A stretch of 64,000 bases of DNA from Zoogloea dura (GTDB lineage Bacteria > Pseudomonadota > Gammaproteobacteria > Burkholderiales > Rhodocyclaceae): positions 1 through 64,000 of the forward strand of contig NZ_JABBGA010000010.1 of the NCBI RefSeq assembly GCF_012927165.1, in the 5' to 3' direction. The translations under genes were made by a program, and so were the position numbers. Positions 9,176 through 17,712 of this stretch are shown piece by piece. Under the pieces are notes generated by a model. It saw nothing but the letters and a program-made list of their open reading frames with translations. It was not told the DNA's origin and did not search any database. The stretch's first letter is position 1. Each line of letters starts with the position of its first letter.

Positions 9176-11242
9176 ATGACCACCACCACCGCCTCTCCCC
9201 TGCTTGAACTGTCCGGCCTGCCGCGTTTCGACGCCATCCGGCCGGAGCACGTGGAGCCCGCCGTGCGTACGCTCCTCGAAGCTCTGCGGAACACTGTCGA
9301 ACGCCTGCAGGACGACCCCGCCACCCCCACCTGGGCCGGCTTCGTCGACCCGATCGAGATCGAGGGCGAGCGCCTTGGCCGGGCCTGGGGTGTCGCGGTG
9401 CACATGCACAGCGTGATGGACACCCCCGAATGGCGGGAGGCCTATAACGCAATGCTGCCCGAGGTCACCCGCTTTTACGCCGAACTGGGGCAAAACCTTA
9501 AGCTTTTCCAAAAATATAAAGCGATTGCCGACGGCCCGGAATACCCTTCCCTGTCGCCCGCCCGCCGCCGCATCATCGACAACGAACTGCGCGGCTTCCG
9601 CCTCTCCGGTGCCGAGTTGCCCGACGACCTGAAACCGCGCTTCCAGGCCATCCAGGAAGAACTCGCCGGCCTCGGCGCCAAGTTTTCCGAGAACCTGCTC
9701 GACGCCACCAACGCCTACAGCCACCTGGTCAGCGACAAGAACGACCTGGCAGGCCTGCCCGAGGACGCGATCGCCGCCGCCGCCGAAGCCGCCGAAAAGG
9801 CCGGCCAGAGCGGCTGGAAATTCGGCCTCAGGATGCCCTCCTACCTGCCGGTCATGCAATACGCCGACAACCGGGTCCTGAGGGAGACACTCTACCGCGC
9901 TTACGCCACCCGCGCAGCGGAGATCGACAACGGCTACAGCAAGCCCGAATGGGACAACAGCCCGCTGATCAAGCGCCTCCTCGCCCTGCGTGCCGAAGAA
10001 GCCCACATGCTCGGCTACGCCAACTATGCCGAAGTATCCCTGGTGCCCAAGATGGCCGACACCCCGGCGCAGGTCCTCGGCTTCCTGCGCGAACTGGCCG
10101 CCAAGGCCAAGCCCTTTGCCGAGCGCGACCTGGCCGAACTCACCGCCTTCGCCCGCGACGAGCTCGGCCTGACACCGCTCGAGCCCTGGGATGTGGCCTA
10201 TGTATCGGAGAAGCTGCGGGTCGCCCGCTACGCCTTCTCCGAACAGGAAGTGAAGGAATACCTGCCCGAGCCCAAGGTCCTCGACGGCCTCTTCGGGGTC
10301 ATCCAGAAGCTCTACCAGGTGAGCATCAAGCCCGACAGCGGCCCGGTGTGGCACCCGGATGTGCGCTTCTTCCGGATCGAGCGGGACGGCCAGCTGGTCG
10401 GCCAGTTCTACCTCGACCTGTACGCCCGCGACACAAAGAAGGGCGGCGCCTGGATGGACTCCGCGATCACCCGCCGGCGCCTCGCCCAGGGTATCGAGAC
10501 CCCGGTGGCCTACCTGGTCTGCAACTTCCCCGGCCCGGTCGGCGGCAAGCCCGCCACCTTCAGCCACGACGACGTGATCACCCTCTTCCACGAAAGCGGC
10601 CATGGCCTGCACCACCTGCTGACCCGGGTGGACGACCTCGCCGTCTCCGGCATCCATGGCGTGGAATGGGACGCCGTCGAACTCCCCAGCCAGTTCATGG
10701 AGAACTTCTGCTGGGAGTGGGACGTGGTCCGCGAGATGACCGCCCACGCCGACACCGGCGAGCCCCTGCCGCAGGCGCTCTTTGACAAGATGCTGGCGGC
10801 CAAGAACTTCCAGAGCGGCATGCAGACCGTGCGCCAGCTCGAGTTCTCCCTGTTCGATCTGCTGATCCACATGGACTTCGACGCTGAAAAGCAGGATGTG
10901 CTCGAGCTGCTCGCCGAAGTCCGCAAGGAAGTCGCCGTGCTGGTGCCGCCGGCCTGGCACCGTTTCCCCAACAGCTTCAGCCACATCTTCGCCGGGGGCT
11001 ACGCCGCGGGTTACTACAGCTACAAGTGGGCCGAGGTGCTGTCCGCCGACGCCTTCGCCGCCTTCGAGGAAGCCGGGCGGCCCAAGGGCAGCGTGCTGGA
11101 CGCAGAGACCGGCGCGCGCTTCTGGGACGAGATCCTGGCCGTCGGCGGCAGCCGCCCGGCCCTCGACTCCTTCAGGGCCTTCCGCGGCCGCGAACCCCAG
11201 GTGGACGCCCTGCTCCGCCACAGCGGCATGGTGCCTGCGTGA
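9176..11242 (+). CDS. prlC: oligopeptidase A, M3 family zinc metallopeptidase
   Basis: The cytoplasmic zinc endopeptidase degrades short peptides, including cleaved signal peptides. Translation from ATG 9176 gives 688 residues (E. coli OpdA has 680). The zinc-binding HExxH motif is HESGH at 472-476 in TLFHESGHGLHHLL. The third ligand is expected in GVEWDAVELPSQFMENF near residue 500, and the substrate-loop HIFAGGYAAGYYSYKWAEVL is present near the C terminus. The frame is open upstream but runs antisense through the HDOD gene; the ATG begins the family-typical N terminus (LLELSGLPRFDAIRPEHVEPAV). The stop overlaps the next gene by four bases (GTGA), implying coupling. Confidence 0.95.
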   Translation: MTTTTASPLLELSGLPRFDAIRPEHVEPAVRTLLEALRNTVERLQDDPATPTWAGFVDPIEIEGERLGRAWGVAVHMHSVMDTPEWREAYNAMLPEVTRFYAELGQNLKLFQKYKAIADGPEYPSLSPARRRIIDNELRGFRLSGAELPDDLKPRFQAIQEELAGLGAKFSENLLDATNAYSHLVSDKNDLAGLPEDAIAAAAEAAEKAGQSGWKFGLRMPSYLPVMQYADNRVLRETLYRAYATRAAEIDNGYSKPEWDNSPLIKRLLALRAEEAHMLGYANYAEVSLVPKMADTPAQVLGFLRELAAKAKPFAERDLAELTAFARDELGLTPLEPWDVAYVSEKLRVARYAFSEQEVKEYLPEPKVLDGLFGVIQKLYQVSIKPDSGPVWHPDVRFFRIERDGQLVGQFYLDLYARDTKKGGAWMDSAITRRRLAQGIETPVAYLVCNFPGPVGGKPATFSHDDVITLFHESGHGLHHLLTRVDDLAVSGIHGVEWDAVELPSQFMENFCWEWDVVREMTAHADTGEPLPQALFDKMLAAKNFQSGMQTVRQLEFSLFDLLIHMDFDAEKQDVLELLAEVRKEVAVLVPPAWHRFPNSFSHIFAGGYAAGYYSYKWAEVLSADAFAAFEEAGRPKGSVLDAETGARFWDEILAVGGSRPALDSFRAFRGREPQVDALLRHSGMVPA

Positions 11243-11706
11243 CCGCCCGCGCCGGCCTCGCCGCGCTGCTGCTCGCCGCCGCGCTGCCGGCGGCGGCGCA
11301 GAGCGCCTACCGCTGGGTGGATGAGCAGGGTCGCGTACAGTACAGCGACCAGCCGCCGCCCCAGTCGATCAAGAAGTTCGAGGAGCGCAAAGTCCAGCCC
11401 AATCGGGGCGACGCCCTCGAGGCCTTCGAGAACCGCAAGGCGGCCGGCAGCTTTCCGGTGACGCTCTACACCGGCAAGGACTGCGGCAAGCCCTGCGACG
11501 ACGGCCGGGCCCTGCTCAAGAAACGGGGCATCCCCTTCAGCGAGACCACCATCGAAACCGCCGAGCAGGTGGCCGAGTTCAAGAAACGCTTCGGTACCGA
11601 GCCCTACGTTCCCGCCCTGGTGGTCGGCCGCAAGATCGAATCCGGCCTCGCCGAAGGACTCTGGCACAGCCTGCTCGACGACGCCGGCTACAAGGCCAAA
11701 CGCTGA
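11239..11706 (+). CDS. exported DUF4124 and glutaredoxin-like protein
   Basis: This 155-residue protein starts at a GTG overlapping the prlC stop. A signal peptide is evident (hydrophobic LAALLLAAALPAAA, cleavage probably after Ala20). Residues about 23-45 form a DUF4124 segment (YRWVDEQGRVQYSDQPPP). The C-terminal half resembles glutaredoxin (FPVTLYTGKDCGKPCDDGRALLKKRGIPF) with cysteines 82 and 86 spaced C-x3-C instead of the usual C-x2-C, and a TEPYVPALVVGRKI segment resembling the cis-Pro region. I infer a periplasmic thiol protein, possibly with altered redox chemistry because of the extra residue between the cysteines. Confidence 0.82.
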   Translation: MTARAGLAALLLAAALPAAAQSAYRWVDEQGRVQYSDQPPPQSIKKFEERKVQPNRGDALEAFENRKAAGSFPVTLYTGKDCGKPCDDGRALLKKRGIPFSETTIETAEQVAEFKKRFGTEPYVPALVVGRKIESGLAEGLWHSLLDDAGYKAKR

Positions 11707-11778
11707 CAACCACCGTGCGCCGGCCCCTTCAAGCCCGGCCCGGCGCACGCCTTGCCCCAACGCTCTACCCCTCTCCCC

Positions 11779-12537
11779 ATGAAAATCGCCACCTGGAACG
11801 TCAACTCCCTCAAGGTCCGCCTGCCCCACGTCGTCGACTGGCTCGCGGCCAATCAGCCGGATGCCCTGTGCCTGCAGGAGCTCAAGTGCGAGAACAGCGC
11901 CTTTCCGCTGGCCGAGATCGAAGCCGCCGGCTACCAGGCCGTGTTCAACGGCCAGAAGACCTATAACGGCGTGGCCATCCTGACCCGCCAGTCGCTGGCG
12001 GACGTGACCCACAACATCCCGGGCTTCGCCGACGAGCAGAAGCGCATCATCGCCGGCACCCTGGACGGCGTGCGCATCGTCTGCGGCTACTTCCCCAACG
12101 GGCAGGCGGTCGGCTCCGACAAGTTCGCCTACAAGATGGCCTGGCTGGAGGCCCTCACCGCCTGGCTGCAGGATGAACTCAAGGCCACGCCCCGGCTGGT
12201 GCTGGCCGGCGACTACAACGTCGCCCCGGAAGACCGCGACGCCCACCCCGACTGGAAGGACGAGATCCATGTGTCCGAGCCGGAGCGCGCCGCCTTCCGC
12301 CGCCTCATCAACCTGGGCCTGACCGACGCCTTCCGGATGTTCGAGCAGGAAGAGCGCGCCTTCTCCTGGTGGGATTACCGGATGGGCGCCTTCCGCCGCA
12401 ATTTCGGCCTGCGCATCGACCACCTGCTGATCTCCGCGCCCCTGGTGGAGCACTGCACGGCCTGCTACACCGACAAGGCCCCACGCAAGCTCGAGCGCCC
12501 CTCCGACCACACGCCGGTGGTGGTGGAACTGAAGTAA
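11779..12537 (+). CDS. xth: exodeoxyribonuclease III
   Basis: AP endonuclease and 3'-5' exonuclease of the XthA family, acting in base excision repair. The 252 residues from ATG 11779 begin MKIATWNVNSLKVRLPHVVDWL; a GTG/ATG further upstream would add residues without homology. Key residues of the exonuclease-endonuclease-phosphatase fold are present: Glu34 in CLQELK, the YFPNG loop, LAGDYNVAPEDRD, FSWWDYRMGAFRRNFGLRIDHLL and the catalytic SDHTP (His244) at the C terminus. It lies 72 bases after the glutaredoxin-like gene, and a Crp/Fnr gene follows 20 bases later. Confidence 0.95.
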   Translation: MKIATWNVNSLKVRLPHVVDWLAANQPDALCLQELKCENSAFPLAEIEAAGYQAVFNGQKTYNGVAILTRQSLADVTHNIPGFADEQKRIIAGTLDGVRIVCGYFPNGQAVGSDKFAYKMAWLEALTAWLQDELKATPRLVLAGDYNVAPEDRDAHPDWKDEIHVSEPERAAFRRLINLGLTDAFRMFEQEERAFSWWDYRMGAFRRNFGLRIDHLLISAPLVEHCTACYTDKAPRKLERPSDHTPVVVELK

Positions 12538-12557
12538 GGCCTGACCGGAGCCCTGCG

Positions 12558-13220
12558 ATGATCGATGCCCCCGCCGGCGATGCGCTGTTCGCCCTCTACC
12601 CGATCCTCGCCAGGCTGCCCGAGGCCGCGCGCGATCGCCTGCGCAGCCGGGCGCGGATCATCGGCGTGCCGGCCGGCACCACCCTGTTCGACGAACGCCA
12701 GGCCTGCCAGGGCTTTCCCTTCGTGCTGTCGGGGAGCATCCGGGTCATCAAGGCAGCCCCCAACGGCCGCGAGCTGCCCCTCTACCGGGTCACGCCCGGG
12801 GAGACCTGCATCATCTCCTCGGCCTGCCTGCTCGGTCAGGCGCCCTACAACGCCCGGGGCGTCACCGAAGCCGAGACCCGCCTGCTGCTCCTGCCAGTCG
12901 AAGACTTCCAGGCCTTGCTCGCCGAAACCGCCTTCCGTGACTTTGTCTTCCAGCTCTTCTCCGAGCGCATCGCCGACCTCATGCAGCTGATCGAGGAGGT
13001 CGCCTTCCGCAAGCTGGACCAGCGCCTCGCCGCCCTGCTGCTGGGCAAGGGCACCCGCATCCACACCACCCACCAGCACCTGGCCGACGAACTGGGCAGC
13101 GTGCGCGAGATTGTCAGCCGGCTCCTCAAGGGGCTGGCGGAGCAAGGGCTGGTGGCCCTGTCACGGGAGCAGGTGGAGATCCTCGACCCCGCCGGCCTGC
13201 GCCGTCTCGCTGGCGGCTGA
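12558..13220 (+). CDS. Crp/Fnr family transcriptional regulator
   Basis: 220 residues: an N-terminal cyclic-nucleotide-like beta-roll (about 15-125), a dimerisation helix (about 130-155) and a C-terminal winged helix-turn-helix (about 165-210, THQHLADELGSVREIVSRLLKGL). The recognition helix residues S-V-R-E resemble those of Crp/Fnr members that read TGT-type half sites. The N-terminal cysteine cluster that binds the Fe-S centre in FNR is absent; cysteines occur only at ACQGF, TCIIS and SACLLG. The effector is therefore unclear. The next gene, 101 bases on, has a perfect Crp-type palindrome in front of it and is a plausible direct target. Confidence 0.88.
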   Translation: MIDAPAGDALFALYPILARLPEAARDRLRSRARIIGVPAGTTLFDERQACQGFPFVLSGSIRVIKAAPNGRELPLYRVTPGETCIISSACLLGQAPYNARGVTEAETRLLLLPVEDFQALLAETAFRDFVFQLFSERIADLMQLIEEVAFRKLDQRLAALLLGKGTRIHTTHQHLADELGSVREIVSRLLKGLAEQGLVALSREQVEILDPAGLRRLAGG

Positions 13221-13240
13221 AGGGAACTGAGGGGAGGCTG

Positions 13241-13256
13241 TGTAACCTTGGTTACA
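13241..13256 (+). promoter_or_regulatory. Crp/Fnr-type operator upstream of the DUF2892 gene
   Basis: TGTAACCTTGGTTACA is a palindrome with 7-base arms and a TT centre, equivalent to TGTAA-N6-TTACA, close in layout to the Crp pattern TGTGA-N6-TCACA. Its centre (13248.5) lies about 42 bases upstream of the start point predicted from the -10-like TGAAAT at 13279-13284, the class II activator position. Confidence 0.65.
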
Positions 13257-13321
13257 GACGCTCGCCATCCCTGAATGCTGAAATGGGCCCACATCAACCC
13301 ATTCCTGCCCAGGAGGCAATC

Positions 13322-13513
13322 ATGAAAACGAATGTAGGTGGTATCGACAAGGTCTTGCGGATCGGCGGCGGCGTGGCCCTGGTGGCCTGGGCTGTCATGG
13401 GCGGCCCCGTCTGGGCGTGGATCGGCGTGGTGCCCCTGGCCACCGGGCTGACCGGCTTCTGCCCGGTCTATCCCCTGATCGGGCTCAACACCTGCCCGCT
13501 GAAGAAGGACTGA
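13322..13513 (+). CDS. DUF2892 small inner-membrane protein (YgaP-like transmembrane domain)
   Basis: 63 residues from the ATG at 13322, preceded by a strong AGGAGG at six bases. It begins MKTNVGGIDKVLRIGGGVAL and has two hydrophobic helices (about 13-30 and 32-50). It ends with the family-typical pattern TGFCPVYPLIGLNTCPLKKD containing two cysteines. Stand-alone DUF2892 proteins resemble the membrane part of the rhodanese YgaP, but there is no rhodanese domain here. The function is unknown. Its promoter region carries the Crp-type palindrome, which suggests redox- or nitrosative-stress-type control by the adjacent regulator; that is inference. Confidence 0.85.
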   Translation: MKTNVGGIDKVLRIGGGVALVAWAVMGGPVWAWIGVVPLATGLTGFCPVYPLIGLNTCPLKKD

Positions 13514-13542
13514 GCCTCAGCGCAGGACACGGTAGCCCACAC

Positions 13543-13564
13543 GATCCCGGCCCTGCCCGGGATC
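13543..13564 (+). terminator. stem-loop between convergent DUF2892 and rsmA genes
   Basis: Arms GATCCCGG (13543-13550) and CCGGGATC (13557-13564) with a 6-base loop sit in the 59-base convergent gap. No T-tract follows on either strand, so its efficiency as a terminator is doubtful. Confidence 0.35.
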
Positions 13565-13572
13565 GCTGCCGT

Positions 13573-14379
13573 TTACGCCGGAGCGCCGCCCCTGCCGGCC
13601 GCAGCCAGGTAGTCGGCGATCCGCACAAACTCCGCGACGCTCAGCTTCTCGCCACGCAGGCCGGGGTCGAGGGCCAGGGCCGCAAAGTCGGCCTCGTCGA
13701 GCCAGCCCCGCAGGGTGTTGCGCAAGGTCTTGCGGCGCTGGCCAAAGGCTGCGGTGACGATCTTGCCGAGCAGGGCGTAATCGGCCGCGGTGCATTCCGT
13801 CACCGGGCGCGGCACCATCCGCACAATGCTGGACATCACCTTGGGCGCCGGGCGGAAGGCCCCCGGCGGCACATCGAACAGCCGCCCCATGTTGAAGCGG
13901 TACTGCAGCATCACCGACAGGCGCCCGTATTCCTCCGTGCCGGGCTCCGCCACCATGCGCATCACCACCTCCTTCTGCAGCATGAAGGTCATGTCCTTGA
14001 CCCGCTCGGCGAAGTCCGCCAGGTGGAAGAGGATGGGCGTGGAGATGTTGTAGGGCAGATTGCCCACCACCCGCAGCGGCGTTCCATCCGCCGCCAGGCT
14101 GCCGAAATCGAACTTGAGGGCATCACCCTCGTGGATGGTCAGCCGCTCGGGCGGATGGGTCGTCTTCAGGCGGGCGATCAGGTCGCGGTCGATCTCCACC
14201 ACATGCAGGTGGCCCAGACGCTCCATCAGGGGTTCGGTCATCGCCCCCAGCCCCGGGCCGATCTCGACGATGCGCTCGCCCTCCACGGGACGGATGGCGT
14301 CGATGATCTTGCGGATGATGTTGGGGTCCGACAGGAAATTCTGGCCGAAACGCTTGCGGGCCTGGTGTTGTTCACTCAT
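13573..14379 (-). CDS. rsmA: 16S rRNA dimethyladenosine transferase
   Basis: RsmA (KsgA) dimethylates the two adjacent adenines (A1518 and A1519 in E. coli numbering) of the 3' terminal 16S rRNA hairpin using SAM, a late 30S maturation step. The 268-residue protein opens [12 protein letters not shown], then shows SAM motif [13 protein letters not shown] (GPGLG at 41-45), the acidic EIDRDL and the catalytic NLPYN at 106-110. The C-terminal [14 protein letters not shown] is also typical. It is the last gene of the lptD-surA-pdxA-patatin-rsmA run, ten bases after the patatin gene. Confidence 0.97.
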   Translation of the reverse strand: MSEQHQARKRFGQNFLSDPNIIRKIIDAIRPVEGERIVEIGPGLGAMTEPLMERLGHLHVVEIDRDLIARLKTTHPPERLTIHEGDALKFDFGSLAADGTPLRVVGNLPYNISTPILFHLADFAERVKDMTFMLQKEVVMRMVAEPGTEEYGRLSVMLQYRFNMGRLFDVPPGAFRPAPKVMSSIVRMVPRPVTECTAADYALLGKIVTAAFGQRRKTLRNTLRGWLDEADFAALALDPGLRGEKLSVAEFVRIADYLAAAGRGGAPA

Positions 14380-14389
14380 TCGATGATCC

Positions 14390-15280
14390 TCAACCGTTTT
14401 TCTTGTCCCAGGCCGCGATGGCCTCGCGGACCCGCGCCACCGCGGCGAAGCCGACCTTCTCGCCCTCCAGGATGGCTTCGTGGCGCTGCTGGAAGTTGGT
14501 GGCCGGCAAACCGCGCAACTCGGGGCGGATCACCACGTCGGCGTCCGCCAGTTCCACCTTGCCCAGGGCACCGCCCATGATGGAGATGGTATCGAGGAGC
14601 ACATCCACGCTGCCCTGGTTCTTCTTGCCGCTGGGGCGCCCCGAGATATCCACGGCGATGACCAGGTCGGCGCCCATGCTGCGCGCCTCCCGCACCGGGA
14701 TCGGCGCCACCAGCCCGCCATCCACGTACTCGCGGCCATTGATCGCCACCGGCGGAAACACCCCGGGGATCGACGAGGACGCGCGCACGGCGGTGCCAGT
14801 GTTGCCGCGCTGGAAGATGATCGGCTCGCCGCTCTGCAGGTCGGTGGCCACGGCCGCAAAGCGGCGCTTCAGCCCCTCCAGCGGCTTGTTGCCGACATGG
14901 GTGTTGATGAAGCGCTCCAGCGCCTCGCCCTTGATCACGCCACGGTCGAAGAGGCTCCAGTCGGTCACCGACGATTCATCCAGCTGGATGGCAAGCTTCT
15001 GCAGGTCGAAGGGGCCGTGGCCGGCGGCATACAGCGCACCGACCACCGAGCCGGCGCTGGTGCCGACCACAATATCTGGCAGGATGCCATTGGTTTCGAG
15101 GGCCTTGATCACCCCGATGTGGGCAAAACCTCGGGCGGCACCGCCCCCCAGGGCCAGGGCGATGCGCGGCTTGCGGCCCACCCTGGCGGCCACCGGCTCG
15201 GGACGTTTCTGCAGTTCGCCACAGGCGGCCAGGCCGAGGGCCGACAGCCCTCCCAGGATCAGGCGACGGCGATCGGTCAC
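14390..15280 (-). CDS. patatin-like phospholipase lipoprotein
   Basis: 296 residues with a lipoprotein signal: [17 protein letters not shown], lipobox LAAC with Cys20 as the lipidation site. The patatin fold follows: oxyanion loop [15 protein letters not shown] (about 43-57), nucleophile elbow GTSAG at 73-77 (Ser75) and catalytic Asp187 in DGG. This is the RssA-like bacterial patatin group. The expected activity is acyl hydrolysis of phospholipids at the periplasmic face of a membrane. It overlaps the pdxA stop by four bases, so it is cotranslated within the lptD operon, pointing to a role in envelope lipid homeostasis; that last step is inference. Confidence 0.9.
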   Translation of the reverse strand: MTDRRRLILGGLSALGLAACGELQKRPEPVAARVGRKPRIALALGGGAARGFAHIGVIKALETNGILPDIVVGTSAGSVVGALYAAGHGPFDLQKLAIQLDESSVTDWSLFDRGVIKGEALERFINTHVGNKPLEGLKRRFAAVATDLQSGEPIIFQRGNTGTAVRASSSIPGVFPPVAINGREYVDGGLVAPIPVREARSMGADLVIAVDISGRPSGKKNQGSVDVLLDTISIMGGALGKVELADADVVIRPELRGLPATNFQQRHEAILEGEKVGFAAVARVREAIAAWDKKNG

Positions 15281-16257
15281 GGGCGGCGTCCCTTGGCCAT
15301 GGCGATGGCCAGCTCGACCGCCGCGAACAGGCTGCCCGGGTCGGCCCGGCCGGAGCCGGCCAGATCCAGCGCCGTGCCATGGTCCACCGAGGTCCGGATG
15401 ATGGGCAGGCCCAGGGTCACGTTGACCCCGCCGCCGAAGCTGGCGTGCTTGAGCACCGGCAGCCCCTGATCATGGAACATGGCCAGCACCGCGTCCCCCT
15501 GTTCGAGGGTGTGCGGCACGAACAGGGTATCGGCCGGCAGCGGGCCGCGCAGGTCCATGCCCTCGGCGCGCAGCGCCTCCAGCACCGGCGTGATCACTTC
15601 GATCTCCTCCATGCCCATGTGGCCGCCTTCGCCGGCATGCGGGTTGAGACCCGCCACCAGGATGCGCGGCGCGGCGAGGCCGAAGCGCGCCTTCAAATCC
15701 TGGTGCAGGATGCGCAGGGTGTCGGTGAGCAGCGGGCGGGTGATTGCGGCGGGGACGTCCTTGAGGGGCAGATGGGTGGTCGCCAGCGCCACGCGCATAC
15801 CGCCGCCCACCAACATCATCACCACCAGCGGGGTGGCCGTGGCCTCGGCCAGGTATTCGGTGTGGCCGGAAAAGGGCACACCGGCGTCGCAGATGATGCC
15901 CTTGTGCACCGGCGCAGTGACCATGCCGGCAAACTCTCCGGACTTGCAGCCGGCGATGGCCCGGTCGAGCACATCGAGCACGTAGCGGCCATTCAGGGGC
16001 TCGAGCCGGCCGGCCGTAGCGGCCACCGCCAGCGGCACATGCAGGACTTCCAGCGCCCCCGGCCGGGGGGCGCCGTCGGGCTGGTAGGCGAGGATGTCGA
16101 GGGCCGGCTCGACGGCATGGATGCGCGCCGCGATCATCTCCCGGTCGCCGATGACCACCAGGCGGGCGGGCCATTCGCGGCGGGGCAAGGCGGCACAGAG
16201 ATCGGGGCCGACACCGGCAGGTTCGCCGCTGGTGATCGCAAAGGTGGGCAGACTCAT
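15277..16257 (-). CDS. pdxA: 4-hydroxythreonine-4-phosphate dehydrogenase
   Basis: NAD-dependent enzyme of the DXP-dependent pyridoxal phosphate pathway, converting 4-phosphohydroxy-L-threonine to the precursor condensed by PdxJ. Homology begins at ATG 16257 (MSLPTFAITSGEPAGVGPDL), giving 326 residues, although the frame is open farther upstream into the surA terminator. Metal-binding histidines are in place: His162 (TTHLP), His207 (NPHAGE) and His262 (FHDQGLP), plus VTAPVHKG and the C-terminal GTALDLAG. It sits between surA and the patatin gene, as in the widely conserved surA-pdxA-ksgA order. Confidence 0.96.
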   Translation of the reverse strand: MSLPTFAITSGEPAGVGPDLCAALPRREWPARLVVIGDREMIAARIHAVEPALDILAYQPDGAPRPGALEVLHVPLAVAATAGRLEPLNGRYVLDVLDRAIAGCKSGEFAGMVTAPVHKGIICDAGVPFSGHTEYLAEATATPLVVMMLVGGGMRVALATTHLPLKDVPAAITRPLLTDTLRILHQDLKARFGLAAPRILVAGLNPHAGEGGHMGMEEIEVITPVLEALRAEGMDLRGPLPADTLFVPHTLEQGDAVLAMFHDQGLPVLKHASFGGGVNVTLGLPIIRTSVDHGTALDLAGSGRADPGSLFAAVELAIAMAKGRRP

Positions 16258-16339
16258 GATGCGGAATTCCAGGTACGGAAAAGGGATGGGAGCCAGTGGA
16301 CAGCCGGGCAGGGCCGCGGGTTCACCAGGCGGGGTCCCC

Positions 16340-16388
16340 AAAAACACAAAGGCCGCCGGCGCCGGGTGAGACCCGGCCACCGGCGGCC
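16340..16388 (-). terminator. rho-independent terminator after surA
   Basis: On the minus strand a long GC stem (arms GGCCGCCGG near 16351-16359 pairing with CCGGCGGCC near 16379-16387, with a nested inner stem) is followed by TTTGTGTTTTT. It lies between surA and pdxA, so pdxA-patatin-rsmA may depend on read-through or their own promoter. Confidence 0.75.
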
Positions 16389-16399
16389 CGGAGGACTGC

Positions 16400-17695
16400 C
16401 TATCGCTCTTCCTGGCGATACTCCACGTAGGCCCGGTCGCGCAGCTGGCGCAGCCAATCCTGGTAGGCCTCGTCGGACTTGCGCTCTCGCAGGGCATTGC
16501 GGGCGGCGGCGCGCTTGCGCTCGTCGGAGACGTCCTGGACCCGACGATCCTCGACGAGGATCAGGTGCCAGCCAAAGGGCGACTGGATCGGCTGGCTGAC
16601 CTCGCCGGGCTTGAGGGCGTCCATGCCCTGCTCGAACTCCGGCACGGTGTCACCCGGGTAGATCCAGCCCAGGTCCCCGCCCTTGGAAGCGGACAGATCG
16701 GCCGAATGCATGCGGGCCAGCTCGCCAAAGTTGGCCCCGCCCTGCACGACGCTTTCACGCAGGTCGGCGAGACGGCGGCGCGCATCCGCGTCGGTCACCA
16801 CTTCGCTGGTCTTGATGAGGATGTGGCGGGCGCGGGTCTGCTGCACCTGGGCCGGCACACCGGACTGCCCGCCGCCCTTGCGATCGACCACCCGGACAAT
16901 GTGGAAACCGGCGGCGCTGCGCAGGATGGCGGTGGTTTCACCAGGCTTCAGCCCGGTAACCGCCTCGGCGAACAGGCTGGGCAGGCGATCGGCGCCACGC
17001 CAGCCGAGATTACCGCCGGTCAGGGCATCGGGGGCATCCGAGTAGCTGGCCGCCAGCTTGTCGAAGGGCTCGCCACGGGCCACCCGGGCCGCCACGTCCT
17101 CGGCCTTGGTGCGCAGGCGGGCCAGTTGTTCGGGGGTCGCGCCATCCGGCGCCCGGAACAGGATGTGGGAGAGGTTGTACTCCTCCTGCCCGCCGGCGCT
17201 CTCGGGATGGGTGAGGAAGTTGCTCACCTCTGCGTCGGACACCACGATGCGGCCGTCCACCTCGCGCTCGCGTACCCGGGTCAGCAGCATTTCGTTGCGC
17301 ACCTCCTCGCGGAAGCGCTCCCAGGAAAGGCCGTCCTGCTCGAGTGCCTTGCGGAACTGGGTCATCGACATCTTGTTGCTATCGGCGATCCGCCCCACTG
17401 CGCGGTCGAGGGTGAGGTCGTCCACCCGCAGGGAGGTTTCATTGGCCAGCTGGATCTGCAGCCGCTCCATGATCTGGCGCTCGAGGACCTGCTTTTCGAG
17501 CACGTCGGCCGGCGGCAGCGTGGTGCCCTGACGGGTGAGCTGGCGGGTCACCTGGGCGACGCGCTGACGCAGGTCGGAGAGGGTGATGACTTCGCTGTTC
17601 ACGACCGCCACGATGCGGTCCACCTCGACGGGGCCGGCGGCAAGGGCCGCACTGGAAATGACGGAAGCGGCGATAAGGGAAACGATCAGTTTCAT
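16400..17695 (-). CDS. surA: periplasmic peptidyl-prolyl isomerase and chaperone SurA
   Basis: SurA escorts outer-membrane beta-barrel proteins across the periplasm, LptD being a classic client. The 431-residue precursor has a signal peptide (MKLIVSLIAASVISSAALAA), the SurA N-terminal chaperone domain (VDRIVAVVNSEVITLSDL onward, about 22-165), and two parvulin domains (about 170-275, YNLSHILFRAP...FHIVRVVDRK, and about 285-390, RARHILIKTS...WHLILVEDRR), each with the conserved GG(N/D)LGW motif. A C-terminal helix closes the fold. It follows lptD by 17 bases in the same transcript. Confidence 0.96.
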   Translation of the reverse strand: MKLIVSLIAASVISSAALAAGPVEVDRIVAVVNSEVITLSDLRQRVAQVTRQLTRQGTTLPPADVLEKQVLERQIMERLQIQLANETSLRVDDLTLDRAVGRIADSNKMSMTQFRKALEQDGLSWERFREEVRNEMLLTRVREREVDGRIVVSDAEVSNFLTHPESAGGQEEYNLSHILFRAPDGATPEQLARLRTKAEDVAARVARGEPFDKLAASYSDAPDALTGGNLGWRGADRLPSLFAEAVTGLKPGETTAILRSAAGFHIVRVVDRKGGGQSGVPAQVQQTRARHILIKTSEVVTDADARRRLADLRESVVQGGANFGELARMHSADLSASKGGDLGWIYPGDTVPEFEQGMDALKPGEVSQPIQSPFGWHLILVEDRRVQDVSDERKRAAARNALRERKSDEAYQDWLRQLRDRAYVEYRQEER

Positions 17696-17712
17696 GGGTC
17701 GAGGGAGCGCTT

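Noticed and set aside
9068-11221. N-terminal extension of the HDOD gene antisense to prlC
   Set aside because: The extension covers a gene with an intact HExxH protease motif, and a ribosome binding site exists at GTG 9067.
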